Below are positions 1-13,385 of a stretch of DNA of 64,000 nt, piece by piece (the first letter of the stretch is position 1; each line of letters starts with the position of its first letter). This DNA is from Moringa oleifera (taxonomy: Eukaryota; Streptophyta; Magnoliopsida; Brassicales; Moringaceae). The position numbers and the translations under genes are program-made. Where the stretch lies: positions 5,642,001-5,706,000 of the forward strand of contig JAJFZO010000344.1 of the NCBI GenBank assembly GCA_021397835.1. Direction: 5' to 3'. Below the pieces are notes generated by a model, which was not told where the DNA came from, did no database searches, and saw only the letters and a program-made list of their open reading frames with translations.

Positions 1-3000
1 GCAATAAGCATGCTGTGTTAGTCACGAAACAGGGGCAGATTTATAGTTGGGGTGAAGGAACTGGGGGCGGCCTTGGGCATGGAGTTGAAGCTGATGTTTC
101 TCACCCAAAGCTTATTGAGGCTCTAGGTGGGTCAACCATTGAATCAGCTGCCTGCGGGGAATTCCACACTTGTGCCGTCACACTTTCAGGAGATCTGTAC
201 ACATGGGGTGATGGTAGTCATAATTGCGGTCTTCTAGGGCTTGGTAGTGATGGCAGTCACTGGAAACCGATGAGAGTATTTGGTCAGATGGAGGGTATTT
301 ATGTATCATATGTATCTTGTGGACCTTGGCATACTGCAGCTGTCACATCAGCAGGTAAGTTGTACACATTTGGACAGGGAAGCTTTGGTGCGCTGGGCCA
401 TGGGGATCGTAATAGCACAAGTATACCAAGAGAAGTTGAAACACTGAGGGGACTACGAACTGTGAGGACATCTTGTGGTGTGTGGCACTCTGCTGCAGTT
501 GTTGAAGTTAGTATTGGGGACTCCGATTCCGGTAGATTTCTGTCTGGAAAGCTGTTCACCTGGGGGGACGGAGACAAGGGGCAACTTGGGCATGGTGATA
601 AAGAACCCAGATTAATTCCATCTTGTGTATCAGTGTCAGATGACACTAGTTTTTGCCAAGTGGCCTGTGGCCAGAGCATGACAGTTGCTCTAACAGCTTC
701 TGGACAAGTTTATTGCATGGGTATTGCTGATTATGGACAACTTGGGAATCTTGGAAGCATCGATGAGCCTACTGCTTGCATTGGAGACAATATCTCCAAC
801 AGTTACATCGAAGAAATAGCATGTGGTTCTCATCATATTGCAGCTCTAGGTTCAAAAGCTGAGGTCTACACTTGGGGGAAGGGAGCAAATGGTCAATTAG
901 GCCATGGAGACAATGAATCCAGAATAATCCCTACACTCGTTATAGCATTAAGAGGCAAACAAGTAAAGAGACTGGTATGCGGTTCCAATTATACAGCTGC
1001 CATTTGTCTTCAGAAGTCCATTTCCAGTGTTGATCATTCCAGATGCAGTGGTTGCCGTATCCCATTTAACTTCAGAAGAAGGCGTCACAATTGTTACAAC
1101 TGTGGGCTAGCTTTCTGTAATGCATGCAGCAGTAAGAAATCTCTGAGAGCTGCCATGGCTCCTAATATGAACAAGCCTTTTCGTGTCTGTGCTGTCTGTT
1201 TTGAAAAAATAAAGGAAGATAGAAAATCTATCTCAGCTTCAGGACATTCTAGGAGTCCAAGTGGAAATAAAAATATGAACAGAAATGAGGTAGATGACAA
1301 ACAAATATCAAATACGAGATCACTTCGTCGCCTTTCAAGGCTCACCTCTTTTGATTCTTTCAGACAAGCTAAGAGCCAACATTTCAAGCGCACAGTAAAA
1401 GGAGACTTGAACATTGATGCAGCCTCTATAGTTGAACATCCAATGCCTACTTCTCTTCCTAATTCAAGAAGAGGTTCTCCAGCAACCTCTCCTGTCTCAC
1501 TGAACACAAGAGCTCTTCACTCTGTGATAAGAACTTCAGCTTATACTGATGTTGGGAATCCAGATTTCATTCTTAATGGCTCAATGCAAACAGATATCTG
1601 CTTCACCGAGGAACTAGATATATTAAGGGCACAGGTCAGTCTCAGGGTAGCCATGGAAGCGCAGTTTATTTCTTTCCCTCTTTCTTCACTTATTTTTTTA
1701 TTTAATTTTTCTTTAACCTCGTATACGAATATCTTATAATAAAAACCACACAACATTATCCATAATCACATCGTTAACACAAAAAATGCTGCTTTGTTGA
1801 AAGACATGAGTAAAATTAGAAAGAAGTTGAAATAGTATTCTACATTATTCTTTATCAGGAGCAGATATCTGACTTCTGAAGTATCTGCAGCTTTCACTTG
1901 CTAGATCTCTTCTCTGTTGCTGATCTTGTGTAAACTTTATTTGATTAGGAATGCATAGAAAACCAAAAGGCCCATTAAGGAATGTTTAGCATTAACTTAT
2001 TAAAGATTTGCATGTGATGCAGTGGCTAGATATAGTATACCATATAACTCAGTCTCCATTTGAGGGCTTCGAAGGGATAGAGATACAGTAGAGGCATTTA
2101 GAGACAAATGGATATATATTCTTAAACTTTGAGTCTCAAGTGTATCTTTTGTAAATGAGGTGGATTACTTAGACTTTAGTAGAAATCCTAACATCTGATT
2201 TTCTAACCATACTTGTAGGGGCTGTACCTCCGAGTGCTGTCTATACAATATATTTTTTTGTTTCTTATTTATAACATATTGATCACTGAACTAGTTGATC
2301 TTCAGCTTATATTGTTTGCTTTTGTGTAACTGTTCTCAATGGTACAACTTTTTGTTTTGGTATAGAAGAGGGCATAGTACTATGATTGTTGTTTTACTTT
2401 TAGGTGAAGTGCACAGTATTATGATTGTTATTTGACTTTTATGTGAAGTTCTTGCATGCTGTTTTAGAAGTTTTGGGAGGCTACTGGAGACAGTCGGCCA
2501 CTCATCTAAAATGATTAAATTCACCTTATTGGCTTTGTATGTGGATTGATTCCCCAAAATTACCCCATGTAAATCTGTAAGTATTTAACATTTGACACAA
2601 GGAGTTAGTGACCTATTCAAAGTTATGCTGGCTTAGGTTTATTCTTTTGGTGCATTCTCGTATCTTTTCTTTTCCCTTTTGTTGTTATTATTTAACACCA
2701 GAGATATACCTAGAATGTTGTTGTTGCTGTAATTGTTGAACATCTTCTATAAAATTCTTGACGTGCCTAATAAAAGAGATGACACTATAAGCCATTAAGC
2801 CTAAGTTATGACTCATCTCAGTATGTTTCTCTCAGCAATGAATAGACGCCCTGCATTTTCTGCACTTGGGACCTATAAGCTGTTAACATGGTCCTTGTCA
2901 CTACGTAGTAGAAGTCTTGCTGGTGCTTTTGTTGGCTTAATTAAATAGTGTTTCATGCATTTGATGGCTGGAGACACACAATTGAACTACAATAAACTAT

Positions 3001-4785
3001 GTCTGCCAAAAAAAATGACAATATGCCATGTAGGTGGAGGATCTTACTCGAAAATCGCAGCTACTAGAAGCAGAACTTGAAAAAACTTCAAGGAGATTGA
3101 AGGAGGCAACAGCAACAGCAGAAGAGGAAGCTGAAAAGAACAAGGCTTCAAAGGAAGTAATCAGATCTCTAACAATGCAGGTAGAGTGTTTTGGAAATAT
3201 TGGCAAAGTATTATCAATTATAAGCAACTTTTTTTTTTTTGGATAATCAAATGCGGAGTTACGTGTATCTATACATGCACACATCATACTTAATCTTTTC
3301 ATGCGAAAAAGAGGCATGTGATGAGTGTAAGAATCCATTGTGATTCTTTGTTTCTTTTCTGTCTGGGGTTTCATAATTGCTTAAGGGATTCTGCAGATAA
3401 ACCCAATAAATTACTCTACAAAGTAACTTAGGAGGTTGAGAAGTATGATTGAACCTGGAGTTACAGGTGGGAGGAGAGAGGCCTCTGGATTTTGTCTATT
3501 GTGAGAGATGCTTCTGCACATTGACAGATTGGAAGAAACTCAAACTTATAATGTGTTTCTCCCTTCTTTGCGGTTGAAGAAACACTAGTGGTCACTGTCA
3601 CAAGCCAAAGAAAAGGAAAAAAGATAGAAAAGAAACAATATAAAACACAATCTTGGAAATGTTCGAAAGCTCTAGGTAATTGTCTTTTTTACTTATTTTC
3701 ATTGTTAGAAATACAAATCTAAATAGTAGTTTTACTTGACGTAACTTACTGAAACTCTTACGAGTTTATAGAGTGACCAGAGGTGATCACTTATTTATGT
3801 CCGTAGAAACATTAGAAGCTTTGCCTACATAATTTTAAGCGGCCAACAACTGAAAGTTAAGCTCATGTCAGAGATTCATGTACTCTGCAATGTTTAACCC
3901 TTCCTCATACAGAAACTGTAGTATGATTTGGTCTATAACTTTTCAAAACTGGAAAGGCGACGCATACGGGCATACAGCTACTGTGTTTCTTTCTTAAATC
4001 TTCATTAAGGACTGAGTTTTAGCCACCACAGTATTTGCGGTAACAGAGGAAAGAAATTGCATAATTTTAACCAACACAGGCAATGTGATCAATTAGAACA
4101 GGGAAAAATTGCATTATTTAGTTTGATGCTGGTCCTTGACTCGGTGAAACTTTGAATAGGAGCATCAAGTAAAATTTATGTCCCCTTTGATTGTACAGGT
4201 TTACATGCAAAGATGGCCCACACAAAAGTATTAGTTTCTGATAGTTATACCAGTTACCAAACTCAAAAGCCTTTGAGATCAACATTGGTGTTGATTCGTG
4301 AAGAAGTGTATGTTGCTTTTCCTGAACAAAACAGAGGACGCCTACCTGTCAAACTCAGGCAGGCATGGGTACTAGCAAATCACATGTAATCACATACACC
4401 TACAGAGCAGAAAACTGTAATTATTATCTAGTATAGGTTGAGAAAGGAAGACAAGAAAACAAAGAGAGATACCAACAGAATGGTTGAAAATGTGTAGTTT
4501 GCATCATAGTGATCAATCAATCTATGACCGGAAAAGGTAGGGTGTAACACAAGAGATGAACACACAGTTAACAAGAGCAGAGAACAAGTAGTCCAGAGAG
4601 AAAAATGATGAAGCTGTGAATTAATTTCATTGTGATGCCCACATTTTATATTCTTAAGTAGTGTTCCAAGTTCGACGATTATTAATGTTGTTGCTGACTA
4701 ATGTGGTTGTTCATTTCTCTGGCAGTTGACAGATATGTCTGGAAGACTATCTGGGAAGTTGACTCTACGCAGAAAATCATTTTAA
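1..4785 (+). CDS. RCC1-repeat/FYVE zinc-finger protein, PRAF type (5'-truncated by window edge)
   Basis: Visible exons are 1-1634, 3034-3180 and 4726-4785; each donor is GT, each acceptor is AG, and all junctions fall between codons. The frame is open from base 3, so the start and any N-terminal PH domain lie outside the window. The first exon encodes about six RCC1 blades (recurring WGDG..GQLGHGD and C.PWHTAAV patterns), then a FYVE-type zinc finger at about nt 1035-1215 with the plant variant RRRRHNCYNCG and four CxxC pairs. A Ser/Arg-rich linker follows. Exon two encodes a short Lys/Glu-rich coiled coil ending SLTMQ, which matches the coiled coil of plant PRAF proteins. The last exon gives only 19 residues before TAA. 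Family proteins usually end in a BRX domain; none is visible here. Members bind phosphoinositides and may act as exchange factors or in polarity and trafficking; the exact role here is inferred from family. Confidence 0.88.
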
Positions 4786-5556
4786 GCTGAAGTTGCATCT
4801 ACTCCTAGGCCAACTTCTTCTAGGAACCACCTGACCAGTACAGACACAACTTGAAGATATTGGACTAAGGCCAACTTATCAGCATCAATCTTATGGTAAC
4901 ATATGGCTGAAGGTTCATCAAAAAGGATTGAAGAAACTATGAAGGTATTACAGTGATGAAGCAAATGCAAGAACTGGCATGTAGATAGTCCTCTCTTTTG
5001 CCAGGGATGGCAATGCAGACAAATTCAAGATAGGTTTGCACGTTCTCTTGTTTCTTTCATGAGTTGAACTGCATATAAGTTGGAATGTGAATGCCTGCTT
5101 TCTCACTAACCACAAACATATCACTAAGAAAATTTTGGTATAGCATAATTTTTCTTTTCCATTTTTACCGAAAGATGTTTGTATCACCCGTCCTCAAGTA
5201 TTCATTGATTCTTTGATTACATGATGTAGTCTCGTGACATGAACAACTATTTAGTGTATAGAAAGCAGTTATAAGATGCCTGAAAGACCTTGCTGCAGCT
5301 GAAAGTTTTTTTCAGAGTGACAAATTGCATGTTACAGTTGCTTTTGGTGACTTCTTTAGGCATCACAAATTATTTGCAATACTTGCAAGCTTAAATACTT
5401 GGAGAATATGAAATAATGAACCTTGATTTAAACATTAGACATTTACGCATGGTAATATCACTTTGCAAGTGCAATTGCAAAGCCTTAACACATTGAAGGA
5501 GTGAAATTTCAAGCAAAAAAAAAAAAAAAATACAGAAGGGAGTGAACAAATGAATC
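4786..5556. other. Convergent intergenic spacer (3' flanks)
   Basis: This lies between the stop of the RCC1/FYVE gene and the stop of the PMEI gene and probably holds both 3' UTRs. The frame after the RCC1/FYVE stop stays open for a further 22 codons (to about 4854) before a TGA. I saw no BRX domain in any frame and no pectinesterase catalytic motif. A run of about 15 A lies at 5515-5530. Confidence 0.6.
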
Positions 5557-6264
5557 TCAGTGCATCTTGAGGTCAAAATTCTCGAGAAGGGTTTGCATCT
5601 TAGCAATGATAGCCAAGCTGTTACTCAGCAACTCCTTTGACCTCTGCATCTGATTCTTAACTTGATCGACAACTGGGGATCCCATCTCCTCCAGACCATC
5701 AGAGCATGTCTCCTGATCAGTCATGGCGCTGCTGATCCACGTCTGCAGGTCGTTGATCTTCGCCTCAGTCAACACCTTCTCGCCAGGACTCACCTCCGTT
5801 GCCGAGAGCGAGTCATTGAGCCTGCTCATTGCATTCTCGAACAGACTCTTACAATCACTTAAAGCAGCCTCGCCGTGAAGATCGTTGAAAGTTTTCAACG
5901 AGGACGAGAACTTTGAAAGCTCGGTCATAGAGACCTGCAGAGAGAGCCTGAAGATGGCTTCTGGATCTGGTTTTGTTGAACTGTTGACAGAAGATAGGCT
6001 AGTGAAGCAAGAATCAGGGTACCGAGTCACGCTGCAGACTGCTTTGATTGACTCGCTGGACGACAGAGAAGACGAGTCGGGCGGTTCAGTATTGGACTCA
6101 TGGATTATGGCTGCAAGCATCAAACCAATGATCAAGGTCAAGACGAGAATTGCTGATATGGCGATGATGCAGATGAGGGGCTTTCTAGTGGGTTTCTGGT
6201 GTGCGACCTGATTTTCTCGGTGGCTTACTTTGCCGTACCCTTTCAGCACGTTGACGGTGTCCAT
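5557..6264 (-). CDS. Membrane-anchored pectin methylesterase inhibitor (PMEI) domain protein
   Basis: Single-exon gene of 235 residues. An N-terminal basic segment of about 28 residues precedes a hydrophobic stretch at residues 29-54, which looks like a signal anchor. The PMEI fold follows at about 68-228. The four conserved cysteines of the family are present: Cys77 and Cys86 in the N-terminal hairpin, then Cys138 and Cys187. The arrangement (cytosolic tail, membrane segment, PMEI domain) resembles the pro-region of a type I pectinesterase, but no catalytic domain follows: the reading frame ends at Leu-Lys-Met-His and the next 770 bases hold no pectinesterase motif. It could be a stand-alone PMEI that inhibits pectinesterases in the secretory path or wall, or a remnant of a pro-PME. 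Family identity is firm; choice between these is inference. It converges on the RCC1/FYVE gene. Confidence 0.88.
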   Translation of the reverse strand: MDTVNVLKGYGKVSHRENQVAHQKPTRKPLICIIAISAILVLTLIIGLMLAAIIHESNTEPPDSSSLSSSESIKAVCSVTRYPDSCFTSLSSVNSSTKPDPEAIFRLSLQVSMTELSKFSSSLKTFNDLHGEAALSDCKSLFENAMSRLNDSLSATEVSPGEKVLTEAKINDLQTWISSAMTDQETCSDGLEEMGSPVVDQVKNQMQRSKELLSNSLAIIAKMQTLLENFDLKMH

Positions 6265-7234
6265 GTCCGGTCCTGTTGTGTTATACTAATCGTTGCTACA
6301 GATTTTGGGGGTTCCTTGTGCCTGGAAGGAGAAAAAACTGCTGGGGGAAGGCTTCAGTAGATAACAAGGAAATTGATTGGCCTACTTAAAAAGACACTAG
6401 CATTTTATATTTGACCAGAGTTTAAGGACGTGGGTTTATAAATTCAAGCAGCTGAATTAACTGGAGAACAGCTTAAAGCAAACCCGGCAGCCACCTCAAC
6501 AAAACTTTGAATTTGACTTCACTAGAATGTGGTGCCGCAGTCGCGCTGCAATGGGTATGGACCTTTCAAACAGATCATGTCCAGAATCAAAAGTACATCT
6601 CAAGCGTTTTAACAGGAATTAGGAGAGCAATGAAACAGCTAAGAACTTCTCTAGAGGACCCTAGTAACCCTTTGTGAAGGCCTTTCCAATCAGGCGCAAG
6701 CCAGTGAATCTGAATCTATCCACAGGCTATGTATCCAATCTCAAGAACTTCCATCAGAACCATAAGTGGTTACAAATTCAGACAGATTACTCAAGTTTCC
6801 TTATCCTGCCATCTAAGCATGGCAGCTGGGAATAGTTTGCTAACCAACTTCCACAGTGAGGAAAACCTTTGGTATCTGGAAAAATAATATATGACAGACT
6901 TGGAAAATCTTCCATCGCAATTCAGCATTACCTCAGACAAGCAACCTAACCTTTGTGGCAGACAAATCTTCCACCTTCCCCTCTCCACTAGCACAATTCA
7001 GCAAGTACTAATTACAAGCAACTAACAACCAAGCAAGTTGTGTTCTCATTTGGAAAGCTAATAGTATTACGATTCATGGTCCGGTCCACAAAAAGTAGCA
7101 ATCTAAACTTGTAAAACATTCAAAAGCCAAATCCAAACAATTAATAATAACAAAACTAGGCTGATAGAGTTGTTATGTAAACTAAATGAGAGAGCAATCC
7201 TGTAAATATCAGCAAAACATCAAAATCCATAAGC
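6265..7234. other. Spacer between PMEI promoter side and RPS9 3' flank
   Basis: No convincing gene. The PMEI gene reads away from this spacer, and a TATA-like stretch on the minus strand sits near 6398-6412, about 135-150 bases before its ATG. The right part should hold the RPS9 3' UTR. Short open frames here show no family resemblance. Confidence 0.45.
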
Positions 7235-9578
<2,344 letters not shown>

Positions 9579-9653
9579 CGTTCCTCCGGCAGGTGCCGCG
9601 TCTCTTCCAGTCTCAAGAGTAGTTGTTCAAGATGAGACACCCTAGCACACGGC

Positions 9654-9797
9654 TTATAAGGGAACCTAAACCCTAATCCCAGAATAACAACCACTCTGTT
9701 GCCATGCCAAATGCATTCATTATGTAAGGGCCTAACCCATATCACTGTCTACCCAGCCCACTTTTTATTGAAGCCCGCCACATAACGGAGGGCCCAA
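9654..9797 (-). promoter_or_regulatory. Telo-box and site II-like motifs upstream of RPS9
   Basis: A telo-box core AAACCCTAA lies at about 9667-9675 (5' of the RPS9 ATG at 9578). Several GGGCC/GCCCA motifs follow: about 9727-9737 (GGGCCTAACCC), about 9754-9759 (AGCCCA), and about 9791-9797 (GGGCCCA). Telo-box plus TGGGCY site II elements are the known promoter signature of plant ribosomal-protein and other growth-linked genes, bound by TCP-type and related factors. Presence of the motifs is seen; function is inferred. Confidence 0.6.
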
Positions 9798-9895
9798 ATT
9801 AAGATCTTGTAATTGGTTCATATTTTTTATTAGATTGAATTGAGTTGTTTATTTAAATTAACATATAAAAAATACTGTTATATTATAATTTATTA
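9790..9895. repeat. Diverged direct repeat, copy 1 (partner at 12.71 kb)
   Basis: Shares the order ATCTTGTAATTGGTTCATATT, GATTGAAT, AACATATAAAAAATA and a TATTATAA tail with the partner at about 12714-12820, on the same strand, about 2.9 kb apart. Spacing and orientation would suit the ends of an old LTR-type element, but no TG..CA ends, primer site or coding relic could be pinned down. Confidence 0.5.
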
Positions 9896-12713
9896 TTATC
9901 ATTATTTATAAAAAGCATAGTATAAAATATATTATATCTAAAAATTTTAATTTTTATTAATATTTAATTAAAAAATTAGTGATTATCATTCATCTAAATA
10001 ATATATTTATTATTTTTGAAAACTGAAGAGGTTCATGTACTTTGAAAATTAATTTGTAGTTTGGTTCAATAATCTATAAATAAGAAATGAAAGCATTGAA
10101 AATTAAAAAGATACTTACATTTAAATTAGTTGATATTTTAGCAGCTTATCCATAAATTAAAAAAATCTAGTAGATAATACTTAAAAATTTAGTGATAGTA
10201 AGGAATAAAGTACTTATCCATTTAAGGATTTTCGAATTCAAACTTAATTAAAATATGGAATTCATTTAAAAAATTAATTGTTTATTTGAATTCAACCTAA
10301 ATTTGGTTATGATTACCAATAAATTGCTTGAACTGTCCAAATTCTTTTGTTATCTATATATTTAAATATATTTTATAAAATTTAATAAAATAATGAGTAC
10401 CTTATTTAGTTAAATATTTATTTACAAATCAATTTATAATAATTAAATTTTCAAATAAATAATAAATATTAATAAAAATAAAATTAATATAAACTTCCAT
10501 TAATCAAACAAAACTATAAAGTTACAAAATCTAAATTAATCAAAATCAAGATCCAAATTCATTTAAAAGAATGAAATGAAAAAGAAACTTAAAAGATGTA
10601 AATTAATCAAATTCAAAACGAAAAGTTTAACATATTAATGCAACCCCAAACATATAATCTTCTATTGGTTCTAAGGTACTTAAGAGGAGAGTAAATTGGG
10701 TTTTGAAACTTTTCTTACTTAAAATATGAATTCAATACAAATCAAAATTTCATTCTAGCAAATAATGTCCAATTCAATAACAATGTTTGAAAATAAATAG
10801 AAAGGTTAGAGAGACCAAATAAAAAGATTTTTACATGGTTCGACAATCCTTGCTTATATGCATCTACGCCTTTAAGCAACCCATTTGAGTATTTTCACTA
10901 ATTTTTCAATTAAATCTTCCATTGGTGCTACCCAACCAAGCTTTACAATTAAGGTAAATTCCTTCATCTTACAAACCCAATCTCTTTTAAAAAGATCAAA
11001 ACATTTGTTGTCATTTCACTAATATTTTCTCTAATAAAGTAATTTTTTTACCTGTTACAATCTCTCAACCAAAATGATTTACAAGAGGATTAGAGCAACT
11101 CTCACATGAGAGTAAATATTACAAGTGAAGATCTCTAACCCCTTTTCTCAAAGATGGTATCAAAATGCAAAGAGTGAGCAAGAAAAGATTTAAGGTTTTA
11201 AATGATATGAATGAACACTTCAATGATGTAAAAATCTATTAAAAAATATCTCCTTCAATTATTTATTTATCTCTACTTAAAAAATTAGTCATTAAACACA
11301 TTGGAAAACAAAAAAGAGTGTTTTTTTCTCGTCTTCCTAGTAATACCTATTTATGAGATAGCAGTAATAGTTAAACTAACCAATCAAATTTTTTTTCATC
11401 TGGTAATAATATCAACCATTTTAGTGATAGTACCATCTCAAACAATAGACAATAGTACTTTTACAGCTACAATGAAAAAAAAATTCTTTTTTTTTAACAA
11501 AATCATTTTTCTTGAAGACCACTATTTTTTAAATTTATATAGAATCTTCTTTTAAATTATCTTGAAACAACATTCTTCTAAAATCAGTTTGTCATAAATG
11601 TTTGAGTATGAATGCAAAATAATTTCTTGAGCAAAACTTTGAGGATTTACAATTTATACCTATGAAACCTACTCTTAGGCTCATGTCTTCATTTTCTTGT
11701 TTGGTTCAAACAACTATGGATATTGTTTCTTGAAACTTGCTTCTCTTTCTTCATCTCATGTTTAATTAAATCCTCATTAAATTTTATCTCTTCAATCTCG
11801 TTTCTTACTTACTAGCTACAATGTGATCAAGTACGTAATCTTAATTTACCTAAGCTACATGAGCACACCAAACTCATTAGTAGTGTAACCTGCTTATTAT
11901 CACTAAAATATCTCATTGTGTTATTGCATTATATGAATATCCATTTGTCAAATGCTTATGGATCTTAAGAGAGTAACATATACTCTAAACTAATATTCTA
12001 GATCGTCAAACATAAATTGGATGCCATACTTGATATTGCAAATACAATTGTAGAACTTTTAATTCCAAATTAGTTATAATTACTATTGAATACCAAATTC
12101 GTTTAAACTAATAAAAGATGTTACAAAACCTAAATTAATCAAATTCAGAATTCAAAGTCCAATATATTAATATAACCCAAACGTGTAATCTTTCACTTCA
12201 AAATTATATTCCAAACATCAAACATAGAATTTAATTAAAACCACCCAAAATAATGTCATTTTAATTTAATTAAATAAGTAACGAGTATTGAATTTAGGTA
12301 CTATATATTATAATATGATTACATAAACGAATTTGAGTAATGGGTACCCAAAGGCTTGAACTAAACCTGATTTGATTATTAACACTATAAACCAAACTCA
12401 TCCAAATCTATTTAAAATTTATTCAAACCAGCCATCTTATTAAATTTTGATCAGATTAAATATTCGCATAAACCTAACCTTATTACCATCTTTACTTAGA
12501 ACTCCTTTGCATAGAATTTTTAACATAAGTTGATTAATTGATTTTTGGTTTCAACAAGGTAATTAATAACACTTGAAACAATAAGTTTGGCTTTTAAATT
12601 ATTAGAATATAAAAGACAAGTTTATGAGAGCTATAACAATCTAGAAACTAAGTTTTTTAAAACAAGTAAGTTGCCCAATTTATAGGCAATATGTTATATC
12701 TTTTATACACAAA

Positions 12714-12820
12714 AGGGTCGAAAGTCACATCTTGTAATTAGTCCATATTCTTTTTTGGTTGGATTGAATCAATTTATCCATTCAAATAACATATAAAATA
12801 TTATTATTGTTTTATAATAT
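12714..12820. repeat. Diverged direct repeat, copy 2 (partner at 9.79 kb)
   Basis: Second copy of the segment at 9790-9895. It keeps ATCTTGTAATTAGTCCATATT, GGATTGAATC and AACATATAAAATATTATTA, with small insertions and deletions. It is followed by a TA microsatellite at about 12825-12842. Confidence 0.5.
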
Positions 12821-12909
12821 GCATGTATATATATATATATATACATACACATTATTGAATTTTATTATTATTTTTATAATATAATAGTAATAGCATTCTC
12901 TCAAGTGCT

Positions 12910-13385
12910 ATGATAAAATATTACTAACAAATATATTGATGTGGCACATGTCACCTCTTTAACCTAGTCGTTGAATCAAAATTGAAGAATAGAATTATGA
13001 ACTAACTTAGTTAACTAATGCTCTAAATGGATTATATTAAATTGCTATTCCTTTGAAATAATCCTTATCCTCAAGAATTTAAAGATGAAAATTTTTGTTG
13101 AAAATCAAATAAAAGCTCTAATACTTTGATAGTAATAGTCTACTATAGATGATATAAAAGGTAGAAAGATGAATAAAGAGAAAAAGAGAGAAAAAATGAT
13201 GAAGAAAACAGAGAATTTTTTTTTTAAAAACAAATTCTAGTGTATTTCATGATAAAATTTTCTCAATTATTTTGACAAGGTATTACTAACAAATATGCTG
13301 ATGTGGTGCATGCCACCTGTCTAGCCCAACCGTTACATTTAAAATTAATAAACAAAATTATGAACTAGCATAGTTAACTAATATT
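12910..13385. repeat. Pair of diverged direct repeats with GATGTGGcACATG core
   Basis: Copy one spans about 12910-13020 and copy two about 13278-13385. Both read ATTACTAACAAATAT, then TGATGTGG, then CATG, then CCACCT, and later AATTATGAACTA and TAGTTAACTAAT. The core is an imperfect palindrome of the GTGGCacATGtCAC type that recurs in plant intergenic DNA and is often linked to MITE-like elements. Confidence 0.5.
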
